A stretch of 64,000 nucleotides of DNA, taken from assembly GCA_020161355.1 (NCBI GenBank), contig JAIUOF010000008.1, forward strand, positions 124,001 through 188,000. The letters run 5' to 3'. Each line of letters opens with the position of its first letter. Position 1 is the stretch's first letter. The position numbers and the translations under genes are program-made. This document shows positions 43,003 through 51,612 of this stretch, piece after piece. The notes below the pieces were generated by a model, which was not told where the DNA came from, searched no databases, and saw only the letters and a list, made by a program, of their open reading frames with translations. Origin of the DNA: Bacteroidota bacterium (GTDB lineage: Bacteria; Bacteroidota; Bacteroidia; Cytophagales; Spirosomataceae).

Positions 43003-44681
43003 ACTTTCGTCTTTGCCAATTTAGAATGTTTATAACCATATATGAAATATATAACTGAGCCAATTACCAGCCAACCTAAAAACATTGCCCAGTTGGTCCA
43101 GCCTAGTTCTGACATCAGATACAAATTTGTTAGAATTCCTAATATAGGTAAAAGTGAGAAATTGTATTTTATGGAGCCAATACCTAAGCCCAGCCATGAC
43201 AACCAGAAAACGACAATGAGGGGTTTTTCAGCAAAATGAGCAAAGATGCCGTCAGTATTTTGGTGAGTCCACCATAATCCGATAATCAAAGCCGGAAGTA
43301 CGATGAATTTTCCGTTGATGTAGGGTACTTTAAATTTTGAGTCTTTACTTAAGCCATTTCTATCCATATATAGAATACCTCCACTCACCAAAATAAAGGC
43401 GAAGAATGTTCCGACGCTGGTTAAATCAATAAAAAACTGCATATTCATAAACATCGAAGGAATACCCACGAATAAGCCGGTTATAATTGTGGCAAATGCC
43501 GGTGTTTTGTATTTTGGATGAATTTTAGAAAACTTTTTAGGTAATAATCCATCGCGACTCATCACCATCCAAATCCTTGGTTGCCCCACCTGGTAGGCGA
43601 GAAGTGCACTTGTGATAGCAACAACGGCACTCACGGAAATGATACCTGCAAACCAGTTGAGGTTAACTTTTTCAAAAACATAAGCTAATGGATCATTGAC
43701 CTGTAGTTCAGCATAATTCACCATTCCGGTAAGTACCAGAGTAATGGCCACGTATAAAATAGTAACAATAATCAAAGTGATGATCATCGCTCTCGGAAGG
43801 TCTTTTTGTGGATCTTTGCATTCTTCGGCTGTAGTTGAAATAGAATCAAAACCAATAAATGCAAAAAATACAGAGGCTACACTTAATAAAACTCCTTTGG
43901 CACCATTTGGAGCAAAAGGAGTCCAGTTTTCAGTTCTGACATAAAAAACACCCCCGATAATGACCAGAAATATCACTGCCAATTTTATAATTACAAGGAT
44001 ATTTGATGCATTTCTGGATTCTTTTATGCCTATATAAATCAACCATGTGATAAGTGTGGTAATCAAACCTGCAGGAAGGTTAAAAAGAATTTTTAATCCT
44101 AAAAAAGAAGGAGCATCCTGATAAGCTCTTGCCAAAATATTGGTATTTTCGGTTAATTGGGCCAGTTCACCAGACTGAGAGGCTTTTAGATATTCTGAAA
44201 AAGCAGCTTTAGCAGTACCGTAATCAATTGCCAGCCAGCGTGGAAAATGAATTCTGAAAATATTTTCAAGCATACTTACAAAATATTCAGACCAGGAAAT
44301 AGCTACCACCATATTGGAAACTGCATATTCTAAAACCAATGCCCAGCCTATAATCCAGGCAAAAAGCTCACCGAAAGTTACATAGGCATAGGTATATGCA
44401 CTGCCGCTAACAGGTACCGTGGAGGCAAACTGAGCATAACTTAAAGCGGTAAAAACACAAGCAACAGCGGTGAAAATAAACAACAAAGATACCGCAGGCC
44501 CTCCATTGAAACTAGCTCGCCCAATAGTACTGAAAATTCCCGCACCGATTATGGCAGCAATCCCAAAGAACGTCAGGTCTTTTACTGTCAATATTTTAGC
44601 TAGTGAATGCTCTCCGTTTTCCACTTCCGCATCTTTGATCGCCTGAGAAATATTTTTCCTTCGAAACAATGATAGTGACAT
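42999..44681 (-). CDS. APC superfamily amino-acid permease (cationic type)
   Basis: A 560-residue inner-membrane transporter with about 12 to 14 helices. The APC signature GAGIFSTIGRASFNGGPAV near residue 42 and the motif AFIGFDSISTTAEECKDPQKDLPRAM in the middle mark the cationic amino-acid transporter branch. A hydrophilic stretch of about 45 residues near position 160 (AKAAFSEYLKASQSGELA) makes the protein longer than the usual 460-500 residues. The start at 44681 gives a short basic N-terminus. It is first in an operon with the lactonase gene. Confidence 0.88.
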   Translation of the reverse strand: MSLSLFRRKNISQAIKDAEVENGEHSLAKILTVKDLTFFGIAAIIGAGIFSTIGRASFNGGPAVSLLFIFTAVACVFTALSYAQFASTVPVSGSAYTYAYVTFGELFAWIIGWALVLEYAVSNMVVAISWSEYFVSMLENIFRIHFPRWLAIDYGTAKAAFSEYLKASQSGELAQLTENTNILARAYQDAPSFLGLKILFNLPAGLITTLITWLIYIGIKESRNASNILVIIKLAVIFLVIIGGVFYVRTENWTPFAPNGAKGVLLSVASVFFAFIGFDSISTTAEECKDPQKDLPRAMIITLIIVTILYVAITLVLTGMVNYAELQVNDPLAYVFEKVNLNWFAGIISVSAVVAITSALLAYQVGQPRIWMVMSRDGLLPKKFSKIHPKYKTPAFATIITGLFVGIPSMFMNMQFFIDLTSVGTFFAFILVSGGILYMDRNGLSKDSKFKVPYINGKFIVLPALIIGLWWTHQNTDGIFAHFAEKPLIVVFWLSWLGLGIGSIKYNFSLLPILGILTNLYLMSELGWTNWAMFLGWLVIGSVIYFIYGYKHSKLAKTKV

Positions 44682-45207
44682 ACCAATTGGTTTAGGGTTT
44701 ATGATAATCGTGTAAAATTATCAAAATTTCACAGTCCATCAATTTTTTTAAGTAAAACATTGAATGGCTATGAGAAAAACTAATAACGATGGTTTTTTAT
44801 TGAGAAAAAATTTCGATATTTTTTTAAAAAATGACTCATTTCTATTTTTTAGAGAATGAGTCAAAAAGATTATTAATAAATATTACTCATTTACGGAGTA
44901 GATTTATTTCCTCCAAAATCAGAGATAGATCTGGTTTTTGAGTGTTAAATTTTTAACTCCGCCCAGTCATTTCAATATCCCACTTTTTTCACTTTTTTAC
45001 GTTACACTTCCTTTAGTTTAATTTTAAGTTAGGAATATTCGAAATTGTTATTAATGAGCTTATTAGTTCTTTCTATTTTAATCCGGAATTATTTTTCTTG
45101 AGATTTCAAAATGACCACATTAAGTTTTTTTTCATTTTAAATTATTGAATTGAACATAAACTTTCCTTTAAATTTTGAGTAATTTTGCGGAAAATTTCAA
45201 AAGAAGC
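44682..45207. other. Long divergent intergenic region with a hairpin
   Basis: This 526-base gap separates the divergent permease and purH genes and holds no credible gene. A perfect inverted repeat TGACTCATT/AATGAGTCA (44832-44840 and 44855-44863) with a T-rich loop looks like a terminator or operator, but no gene upstream needs one. The purH -7 box is at 45180-45187. Confidence 0.45.
45180..45187 (+). promoter_or_regulatory. Candidate -7 box for purH
   Basis: TAATTTTG matches TAnnTTTG 20 bases before the ATG at 45208. This supports the shorter purH start over a TTG that would lie upstream of the box itself. Confidence 0.45.
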
Positions 45208-46722
45208 ATGTCAAAAAAAATTCAGTCGGCTCTGATCTCGGTTTTTTACAAAGACGGTCTTGACAAAATCGTCGAATTACTTCATAAAAATGATGTAAGA
45301 ATCTATTCTACAGGAGGCACTCAGACCTTCATTGAAGAATTAGGAATTCCGGTAACTGCCGTTGAAGACCTGACTTCTTATCCTTCAATTTTTGGTGGAA
45401 GAGTTAAAACACTTCACCCGAAAGTATTTGGTGGAATACTGCACCGCAGAGATAATGACGATGACGTAAAAACAGCCGCTGAATTAGAGATTCCGGCAAT
45501 TGATTTGGTAATTGTAGATTTATATCCTTTCGAAGAAACAGTAGCTTCGGGAGCATCAGAGGACGATATCATCGAAAAAATCGATATCGGTGGTATCGCT
45601 TTGATAAGAGGTGCAGCCAAAAACTTCAATGATGTGTTGATTGTTTCTTCAAGAACTCAATATGATGATGTCTTCGGAATTCTTTCTGCTAAAAACTGTA
45701 GCACCGACCTGGAAGACAGAAAAAGATTTGCCAAACTAGCTTTTGGTACCAGTTCTCACTACGATTCGGCTATACATGCCTATTTTGCGGGAATTGATGA
45801 CGGTGGTAATTTCCGGGCTGCAAATCAAACACCATTGCGTTATGGTGAAAACCCACATCAGGCGGCCACTTTTTACGGGAAACTTGATGATATGTTTACC
45901 CAATTGCACGGAAAAGAGCTCTCGTACAATAACCTCATGGACGTGGACGCATGCGTAAGGTTAATCGATGAATTTGAAAAACTGACATACGTTATAGTCA
46001 AGCATAACAATGCTTGTGGAGTAGCCACCGCAGAGACTTCAAAGGAAGCCTACTGTAACGCCCTGGCTTGTGACCCGGTTTCGGCATTTGGTGGTGTAAT
46101 TATTACTAATCGAAACGTTGATTTGGCAACTGCTGAAGAGCTCCATAAACTTTTCTTTGAAATATTGATTGCTCCCTCAATAGACGCAGATGCACTGGAA
46201 ATCTTGAAAAAGAAAAAAGATAGAAGACTGTTGCTTAGAAAGGATGTAAAAACTTCCAAAAAACAGTTTAGAACACTCTTAAATGGAGTTTTGGAGCAAG
46301 ACAAGGATCTTTCCACAGAAAAGACAGCCGATTTTAAAATAGTAACCGACAGAATTCCAACGGATTCTGAAAATCTGGCTCTGGAATTTGCTTTGAAAAT
46401 ATGTAAACACCTGAAATCAAATAATGTGGTGTTGGCTAAAGATGGCCAATTGCTGGCAAGTGGGGTTGGACAAACCTCACGGGTTGATGCTCTCAAACAA
46501 GCAATTGATAAAGCCAAAGAATTTGGATTTGATCTAAATGGTGCCGTGATGGCCTCAGAGGCGTTTTTCCCTTTTCCTGACTGTGTTGAGATAGCCAATC
46601 TTGCAGGTATTAATGCGGTTGTTCAGCCTGGAGGCTCCATCAAAGACCAAATGTCAATTGATTATTGTAATCAGCACAATATGGCAATGGTCATGACTGG
46701 TATCAGGCACTTTTTGCATTAA
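45208..46722 (+). CDS. purH: Bifunctional AICAR transformylase/IMP cyclohydrolase
   Basis: A 504-residue cytoplasmic enzyme for the last two steps of de novo IMP synthesis. The N-terminal MGS-like cyclohydrolase domain is visible (residues 1-150: YSTGGT, GGRVKTLHPK, GGILHRR), followed by the transformylase domain with its KHNNACG motif and the C-terminal PGGSIKDQ. Start: an upstream TTG at 45175 lies before the -7 box, so the ATG at 45208 is taken. It is monocistronic with a terminator just after it; the hairpin at 44832-44863 is far upstream and not clearly linked. Confidence 0.97.
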   Translation: MSKKIQSALISVFYKDGLDKIVELLHKNDVRIYSTGGTQTFIEELGIPVTAVEDLTSYPSIFGGRVKTLHPKVFGGILHRRDNDDDVKTAAELEIPAIDLVIVDLYPFEETVASGASEDDIIEKIDIGGIALIRGAAKNFNDVLIVSSRTQYDDVFGILSAKNCSTDLEDRKRFAKLAFGTSSHYDSAIHAYFAGIDDGGNFRAANQTPLRYGENPHQAATFYGKLDDMFTQLHGKELSYNNLMDVDACVRLIDEFEKLTYVIVKHNNACGVATAETSKEAYCNALACDPVSAFGGVIITNRNVDLATAEELHKLFFEILIAPSIDADALEILKKKKDRRLLLRKDVKTSKKQFRTLLNGVLEQDKDLSTEKTADFKIVTDRIPTDSENLALEFALKICKHLKSNNVVLAKDGQLLASGVGQTSRVDALKQAIDKAKEFGFDLNGAVMASEAFFPFPDCVEIANLAGINAVVQPGGSIKDQMSIDYCNQHNMAMVMTGIRHFLH

Positions 46723-46752
46723 TCTTTGGATTTTTCAGAAACTATTTATCGG

Positions 46753-46788
46753 GCAGAAATCTCTTATGTGAGGTTTCTGCTTTTTTTT
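46753..46788 (+). terminator. purH terminator
   Basis: GCAGAAATCTC pairs with GAGGTTTCTGC with one wobble and is followed by eight T, 30 bases after the purH stop. Confidence 0.85.
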
Positions 46789-46879
46789 AATTTTAAAATT
46801 CTGGACTCTGTTTGGTGTTTTTATATTCTTTTTATTTATCAAATGATTATTTTGCAAAAAATATCTGAAAAGCAAAAAA

Positions 46880-48274
46880 ATGAAAGTCCAATTCTACGGA
46901 GCAGCACAAAGAGTTACAGGAAGTAAACACCTAATTACGACCAGAAGAGGCACCAAAATATTGCTGGATTGTGGCATGTTTCAGGGTATCAATACCAGTG
47001 AGCTCAACCTCAAATTTGGCTTTAATCCTAAAGAAATTGATTACCTTTTACTATCTCATGCCCATATTGATCATTCTGGATTAATCCCGAGATTGGTCAA
47101 ACTTGGTTTCTCGGGTCAAATATTTTGTACGGCAGCAACGAAAAGTCTTTGCCAAATAATGTTACTTGACTCAGCTCGAATACAGGAAAGGGATTTGGAA
47201 CGGGTCAATAAAAGAAGAAAAAACCGTGGGGAAGAATTTTTAGAACTGCTTTACGAAGAGGAGGATGTAGAAAACGCCATGGCACTTTTTCAGGAAATAC
47301 ATCTCAATGAGCCTTTTTATCTCGAAGAAGGTATTAAAGTAGAATATTACAATGCCGGGCATATATTGGGAAGTGCAGGCATAATGATTGACTTTGAAGA
47401 GCAACATTACACCAGAAAACTGTATTTTACCGGGGATATTGGACGCCCAAATGATAAAATTTTACAGAGCCCGTCTGCATTTTCTCAAGCTGACTATATT
47501 ATTTGTGAGTCAACTTATGGTAACCGGTTGCATGAGCCCGAGGTCGACATGAAAGCCCATCTGCTTGAAATAGTTCATAATACATGTGTGAGAAAAAAAG
47601 GAAAATTGATTATTCCTGCTTTTGCTGTTGACCGCACTCAGGAGCTGGTTTATGCATTGGACCAACTGGAACATGAAGGGAAACTCCCACATATTCCGGT
47701 GTATGTTGACAGCCCACTATCTGTACAAGCCACAATGGTCATGAAACGCCATCGGGAAGACTTTAATCCCGAAATATTGAAATACATCGAACGTGACGGC
47801 GACGCCTTTGGATTTAATAACCTGCACTATATCACCGATGTTAATGATTCAAAAGCATTAAATAATTATGATAAACCTTGTATCATCATTTCTGCATCTG
47901 GAATGGCCGAGGCAGGAAGAATCAAACACCATATTGCCAATAATGTCGAAAATCCGAGAAATACGATTCTCATGGTGGGGTATTGCTCACCCAATTCATT
48001 GGGGCATCAACTGAAATCCGGCGAACCAATTGTTAAGATTTTTGGTGAAGAAAAGTTTGTAAAAGCCGAAGTTGCCATCATGGATTCATTTTCTGCACAT
48101 GCCGATTATACAGAAATTATTGATTTGCTAAAGTGCCAGGATCCTCATAAAGTGAAAAAGCTGTTTCTGGTACATGGAGAAATCGAAACTCAAACTGAAT
48201 TCAAGAAAAAACTTGAAGCAGAGGGCTTTAAAAATGTGATGATTCCGGCTCAAGGTGAGGGGGTTGAATTGTGA
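46880..48274 (+). CDS. Metallo-beta-lactamase/beta-CASP RNase family protein
   Basis: A 464-residue putative cytoplasmic zinc-dependent ribonuclease. The metal motif HAHIDH is at residues 60-65, GHILGSAG and TGDIGRPND give further ligands, and the beta-CASP motifs are visible: a Thr/Ser-rich GNRLHE, the loop SASGMAEAGRIKHH and the terminal FSAHADY...LVHGE with the last His. There is no KH domain, so it belongs to the shorter YSH1-like branch rather than RNase J. Its RNA substrates are unknown. It lies alone, following purH's terminator. Confidence 0.9.
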   Translation: MKVQFYGAAQRVTGSKHLITTRRGTKILLDCGMFQGINTSELNLKFGFNPKEIDYLLLSHAHIDHSGLIPRLVKLGFSGQIFCTAATKSLCQIMLLDSARIQERDLERVNKRRKNRGEEFLELLYEEEDVENAMALFQEIHLNEPFYLEEGIKVEYYNAGHILGSAGIMIDFEEQHYTRKLYFTGDIGRPNDKILQSPSAFSQADYIICESTYGNRLHEPEVDMKAHLLEIVHNTCVRKKGKLIIPAFAVDRTQELVYALDQLEHEGKLPHIPVYVDSPLSVQATMVMKRHREDFNPEILKYIERDGDAFGFNNLHYITDVNDSKALNNYDKPCIIISASGMAEAGRIKHHIANNVENPRNTILMVGYCSPNSLGHQLKSGEPIVKIFGEEKFVKAEVAIMDSFSAHADYTEIIDLLKCQDPHKVKKLFLVHGEIETQTEFKKKLEAEGFKNVMIPAQGEGVEL

Positions 48275-48287
48275 AACCGATTGTTGC

Positions 48288-48920
48288 TCAATTTATAATA
48301 CCGTAGCTGCTTGATTGGATATATTTTTTTTCTTTAATCATTTTCTTCAGGGCCTTCATTGAGTTGACAGGGCCTTCATCTACAAACATATTAATTACCA
48401 CATCCGGTAATTCTCCTGCCGGGTCTGAGTGAAGTGTGTAAACGCCTTTAATGCCGTTAGAGGTAGGTGTAAGAATCCATTTTGCATGAAAGTCAGTGAC
48501 TCTCAAATAATCTGGATTGATAGGCATTCCTTTATTTTGTCCAATATCTTCCAAAACTACTTCTTTAGTAACAGGGTTTTGGGTTATTTTACTCATTCCA
48601 ACCATATCCCGGTCTTTGACAGGCCAGGGCATGTCGATTTGATTATAATACAATCGCTGATTGTGACCCATATTTTTAATAAATTTTGAATATTTTACCT
48701 TATAAATCCATTTGGGGAAATTAGGGATGTCCATCAATACTTCGATCAAAGTACTCATCTCACAATCAAATGTTAGCTCAATTTTGACATCTTTTAGATT
48801 GCCCACTTTTTTATTGTAAACTTTAATACCTTCAGTATTTTTGACAAATTTCCAGTCATTTTGTGCATAAGTAAAAGTTGAAAGCAGAATAAAAATTGCG
48901 GAAAGAAATGTTTTTTTCAT
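48288..48920 (-). CDS. Secreted START-domain lipid-binding protein
   Basis: A 210-residue protein with a signal peptide ending in TYAQ (about residue 20) and a START/SRPBCC fold over the rest. Typical segments are visible: the opening W-K-F-V-K-N-T-E-G-I-K-V-Y, DMPWPVKDRDMVG near residue 95, and YTLHSDPAGELPDVVIN before the final helix. The pocket should hold a hydrophobic ligand, in the periplasm. Such proteins are frequent in Bacteroidota and their ligand is unknown. It ends 14 bases from the stop of the beta-CASP nuclease gene, tail to tail. Confidence 0.85.
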   Translation of the reverse strand: MKKTFLSAIFILLSTFTYAQNDWKFVKNTEGIKVYNKKVGNLKDVKIELTFDCEMSTLIEVLMDIPNFPKWIYKVKYSKFIKNMGHNQRLYYNQIDMPWPVKDRDMVGMSKITQNPVTKEVVLEDIGQNKGMPINPDYLRVTDFHAKWILTPTSNGIKGVYTLHSDPAGELPDVVINMFVDEGPVNSMKALKKMIKEKKYIQSSSYGIIN

Positions 48921-49070
48921 TGATAAAAATAAGGGTAAAAAAGGAAAACGAAATTTTTAAGATAAAATTTGGTCGTATCCCTATTTTGATGAAACGTCAA
49001 TAAATAAAAAATGATTTTTTTTGGACAAAAAAATGCTGAAAAAATTAATCAAAAGCATCAAAAAAGGCAT

Positions 49071-49099
49071 AAAAAAAGTCTCGGATTTCTCCGAGACTT
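49071..49099 (-). terminator. tRNA-Val terminator
   Basis: On the minus strand AAGTCTCGG pairs with CCGAGACTT over a six-base loop, followed by seven T. It begins two bases past the tRNA. Confidence 0.85.
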
Positions 49100-49100
49100 G

Positions 49101-49175
49101 TGGGAGTTGAGGGATTCGAACCCCCGACCCTCTGCTTGTAAGGCAGATGCTCTGAACCAACTGAGCTAAACTCCC
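49101..49175 (-). tRNA. tRNA-Val, anticodon TAC
   Basis: A 75-nt cloverleaf without encoded CCA: acceptor GGGAGTT/AACTCCC, anticodon stem TCTGC/GCAGA, loop CTTACAA giving anticodon TAC (valine), and a T-arm GGGGG-TTCGAAT-CCCTC. It has its own promoter (49200-49230) and terminator. Confidence 0.95.
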
Positions 49176-49199
49176 TAATTCCCTTTTGCTTTGGGACTG

Positions 49200-49230
49200 C
49201 AAAGATGCATGACTGTTTTTTTATTTCCAA
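49200..49230 (-). promoter_or_regulatory. tRNA-Val promoter
   Basis: On the minus strand TTG (49230-49228), 20 bases, then CATCTTTG (49207-49200), one change from TAnnTTTG, followed by CAGTCC. The same CAGTCC follows the initiator tRNA's -7 box. Confidence 0.55.
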
Positions 49231-49344
49231 AATTTTCCCCAAAAAAATCTAAATTTTTTTTCAATGAAAAAAACAAAGAAATTTTTCAGCAAAAAAATAC
49301 AACAAAAGGCATACAAAATGGTAGTATTTGGCTTTTTAAAAGTA

Positions 49345-49352
49345 TAATTTTG
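49345..49352 (+). promoter_or_regulatory. Candidate -7 box for uxuA
   Basis: TAATTTTG matches the consensus 21 bases before the uxuA start. A TTTG lies 14 bases upstream, closer than usual. Confidence 0.4.
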
Positions 49353-49373
49353 GAAAAATAATATTATTCAATA

Positions 49374-50567
49374 ATGGCATTAGAACAAACCTGGAGATGG
49401 TATGGCCCCAATGACCCCGTTAGTTTAGCTGATGTTAGACAGGCAGGAGCTACCGGAGTAGTTTCGGCTCTGCATCATATCAAAAACGGTGAAGTGTGGA
49501 CAATAGAAGAAATAAATAAAAGAAAAGCAATAATCGAAGCTGCAGGATTAAGTTGGTCGGTGGTGGAAAGTATTCCGGTTCATGAAGACATCAAAAAGAG
49601 ATCAGGAGATTTTAAAAAGTATATTGAGAATTATAAACTTTCAATTCAGAATCTGGCTCAATGTGGTATTGACACGGTTTGCTACAATTTTATGCCCATT
49701 CTTGACTGGACCCGAACAGACCTCGATTATCCGCTACCCGACGGATCAACTGCATTGAGGTTTGATAAAGCAGAATTTTGTGCTTTTGAAGTGTATATTT
49801 TAAAAAGAAAAGGTGCTGAAAACGATTACACCGAAGAAATTTTGACTCAGGCTGAAAGCTGGTTTAAGAATGCCGATGATTCTCAAAAGGAGAAATTGAC
49901 AAGAAATATAATTGCCGGTTTGCCAGGTAGTGAAGAAAGCTTTACCATTGAGCAGTTTAGAGAAGTATTGGCTCAATACAAAAATATAGATGACCAAAAA
50001 CTAAGAAATCATTTGTATGAGTTTATTTCCGAGATTGGCCCCACAGCTGAGCAAGCAGGGGTTTTGCTTGCGATCCATCCCGATGATCCGCCATACACCA
50101 TTTTGGGTCTTCCGAGAGTGGTTAGTACTGAAACTGACGCTAAAGCCCTGATTGATGCCTATTCCAGCAAATACAATGGCTTGTGTTTTTGTACGGGAAG
50201 TTATGGCGTAAGGGCAGACAATGATTTAGTTGGGATGGTTGAAAGATTAGGCGACAAGATCAACTTTATTCATCTCAGAGCCACAAAAAGAGATTCGGCA
50301 GGCAATTTTTATGAGGCTGACCATCTTGATGGCGATGTTGACATGTTTGGAGTTATGCATGCCCTCGTTTTGGAGCAACAAAACAGAATCAAGTCTGGCA
50401 GACAAGACTACAGGCTCCCATTCAGGCCAGACCATGGACATAAAATGTTGGATGATCTTAATCCGAATAAAAAGACAAACCCGGGCTATACTGCCATTGG
50501 CAGACTTAGGGGACTTGCCGAATTACGAGGCCTGGAGTTGGGGATAATTAAAAATTTGGGGTTTTGA
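49374..50567 (+). CDS. uxuA: Mannonate dehydratase
   Basis: A 397-residue cytoplasmic enzyme that dehydrates D-mannonate to 2-keto-3-deoxygluconate in hexuronate breakdown. The start MALEQTWRWYGPNDPVSLADVRQAGATGVVSALHHI is typical of UxuA, as are AIHPDDPP, C-F-C-T-G-S-Y-G (cofactor and substrate residues) and FRPDHGHKMLDD near the C-terminus. Length is normal. The kinase gene that uses its product follows after 37 bases. Uronate isomerase (uxaC) and fructuronate reductase are not in this window. Confidence 0.96.
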   Translation: MALEQTWRWYGPNDPVSLADVRQAGATGVVSALHHIKNGEVWTIEEINKRKAIIEAAGLSWSVVESIPVHEDIKKRSGDFKKYIENYKLSIQNLAQCGIDTVCYNFMPILDWTRTDLDYPLPDGSTALRFDKAEFCAFEVYILKRKGAENDYTEEILTQAESWFKNADDSQKEKLTRNIIAGLPGSEESFTIEQFREVLAQYKNIDDQKLRNHLYEFISEIGPTAEQAGVLLAIHPDDPPYTILGLPRVVSTETDAKALIDAYSSKYNGLCFCTGSYGVRADNDLVGMVERLGDKINFIHLRATKRDSAGNFYEADHLDGDVDMFGVMHALVLEQQNRIKSGRQDYRLPFRPDHGHKMLDDLNPNKKTNPGYTAIGRLRGLAELRGLELGIIKNLGF

Positions 50568-50585
50568 GCAATAATTTTAATTTTG
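50555..50585 (+). promoter_or_regulatory. Internal promoter for kdgK
   Basis: TTTG (50555-50558), exactly 19 bases, then TAATTTTG (50578-50585), 19 bases before the kdgK ATG. The -33 element lies in the last codons of uxuA. It could let the kinase be expressed independently of uxuA. Confidence 0.55.
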
Positions 50586-50604
50586 CAAATTAACCATTTA
50601 AAGA

Positions 50605-51612
50605 ATGCCCAAAATAGTCACTTTTGGAGAAGTTTTGCTCAGACTCTCTACACCAGGATTTCAGAAAATCGAACAAGCGGAGATCTTTGAAGTGACCTTT
50701 GCAGGAACAGAAATGAATGTTGGAGCCTCATTGGCTCGGTTTGGCTTTGAGGTTTCACATGTGGGAGTTTTTCCCGATAATGCCATGGGCAAAAAAGCCA
50801 AAGCATTTATCAGAAAATTAGGGATTTCTGATAAATACATATTCTTGAATGGCCAAAGAACAGGCCTTTATTTTCTTGAAAAAGGTGCAGTAAGTCGTGC
50901 GAGCCAAATTGTATATGACCGGACAAACTCTGCTTTTGTAAATTTTGAACCCGCAGGGTATAATTGGGAAGAGATTTTGGAAGGAGCTGAATGGTTTCAC
51001 TGGTGCGGAATTACCCCAGCATCAGGGGAGAAACCTGCCGCAGCTCTGCTGGAGGCCTTGAAAGTTGCCAAAAAACTGGGTGTAAGAGTTTCTTCGGATA
51101 TTTATTACAGATCAAATATGTGGAATTATGGCAAAACGCCTCAGGACATTTTGCCAGAATTGGCAGCGTATTGTGGGATAATTTTGGCCAGTCGAAAAAA
51201 CATTGAAGAGATATTTGGGATCACTGTTGAAGAAGATAAAGGAAAGTTTCAGATTGCAGCTCAAAAACTTATGGAGTACTTTCCCAATGTGAAAAAAGTA
51301 ATCGATACGGAAAGAACGCAAATCAGTGCCTCACACAATCGCTTGTCTGCCCGAATGTGGAATGGCACAGACTACCTTAAAACACAAACGCTTGATGTGA
51401 CACACATTGTGGATAGGGTAGGTACAGGCGATGCTTTTTTGGGTGGGTTTATTTATGGTCAAATGATCTTAAAAGATGATCTGAAATCTATTGAATTCGG
51501 AAATGCTGCCAGTGCACTTAAGCATACCATTCCGGGCGACCAAAACCTGGTTGAGATTTATGAAATCGAGAATCTGGTGGATGGAGATGTAAGTGGCAAA
51601 ATCAGAAGATAA
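50605..51612 (+). CDS. kdgK: 2-keto-3-deoxygluconate kinase (PfkB family)
   Basis: A 335-residue PfkB-type kinase that phosphorylates KDG to KDPG for the Entner-Doudoroff aldolase. Visible: the start strand VTFGEVLLRL, the Gly-rich AGTEMNVGASLARFG near residue 35 and the ATP motif GTGDAFLGGFIYG with the catalytic Asp near residue 275. The KDG assignment rests mainly on its place after uxuA, since PfkB kinases are hard to tell apart; its length also fits. The stop meets the convergent helicase gene's stop with no gap. It has a good internal promoter within uxuA. Confidence 0.85.
   Translation: MPKIVTFGEVLLRLSTPGFQKIEQAEIFEVTFAGTEMNVGASLARFGFEVSHVGVFPDNAMGKKAKAFIRKLGISDKYIFLNGQRTGLYFLEKGAVSRASQIVYDRTNSAFVNFEPAGYNWEEILEGAEWFHWCGITPASGEKPAAALLEALKVAKKLGVRVSSDIYYRSNMWNYGKTPQDILPELAAYCGIILASRKNIEEIFGITVEEDKGKFQIAAQKLMEYFPNVKKVIDTERTQISASHNRLSARMWNGTDYLKTQTLDVTHIVDRVGTGDAFLGGFIYGQMILKDDLKSIEFGNAASALKHTIPGDQNLVEIYEIENLVDGDVSGKIRR

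Noticed and set aside
45175..45207. Upstream TTG start for purH
   Set aside because: The -7 box at 45180-45187 lies inside that extension, so transcription would begin downstream of it.
46726..46926. 66-codon open frame between purH and the beta-CASP gene
   Set aside because: It covers the purH terminator and overlaps the next gene's start; reading through a strong terminator makes it an unlikely gene.
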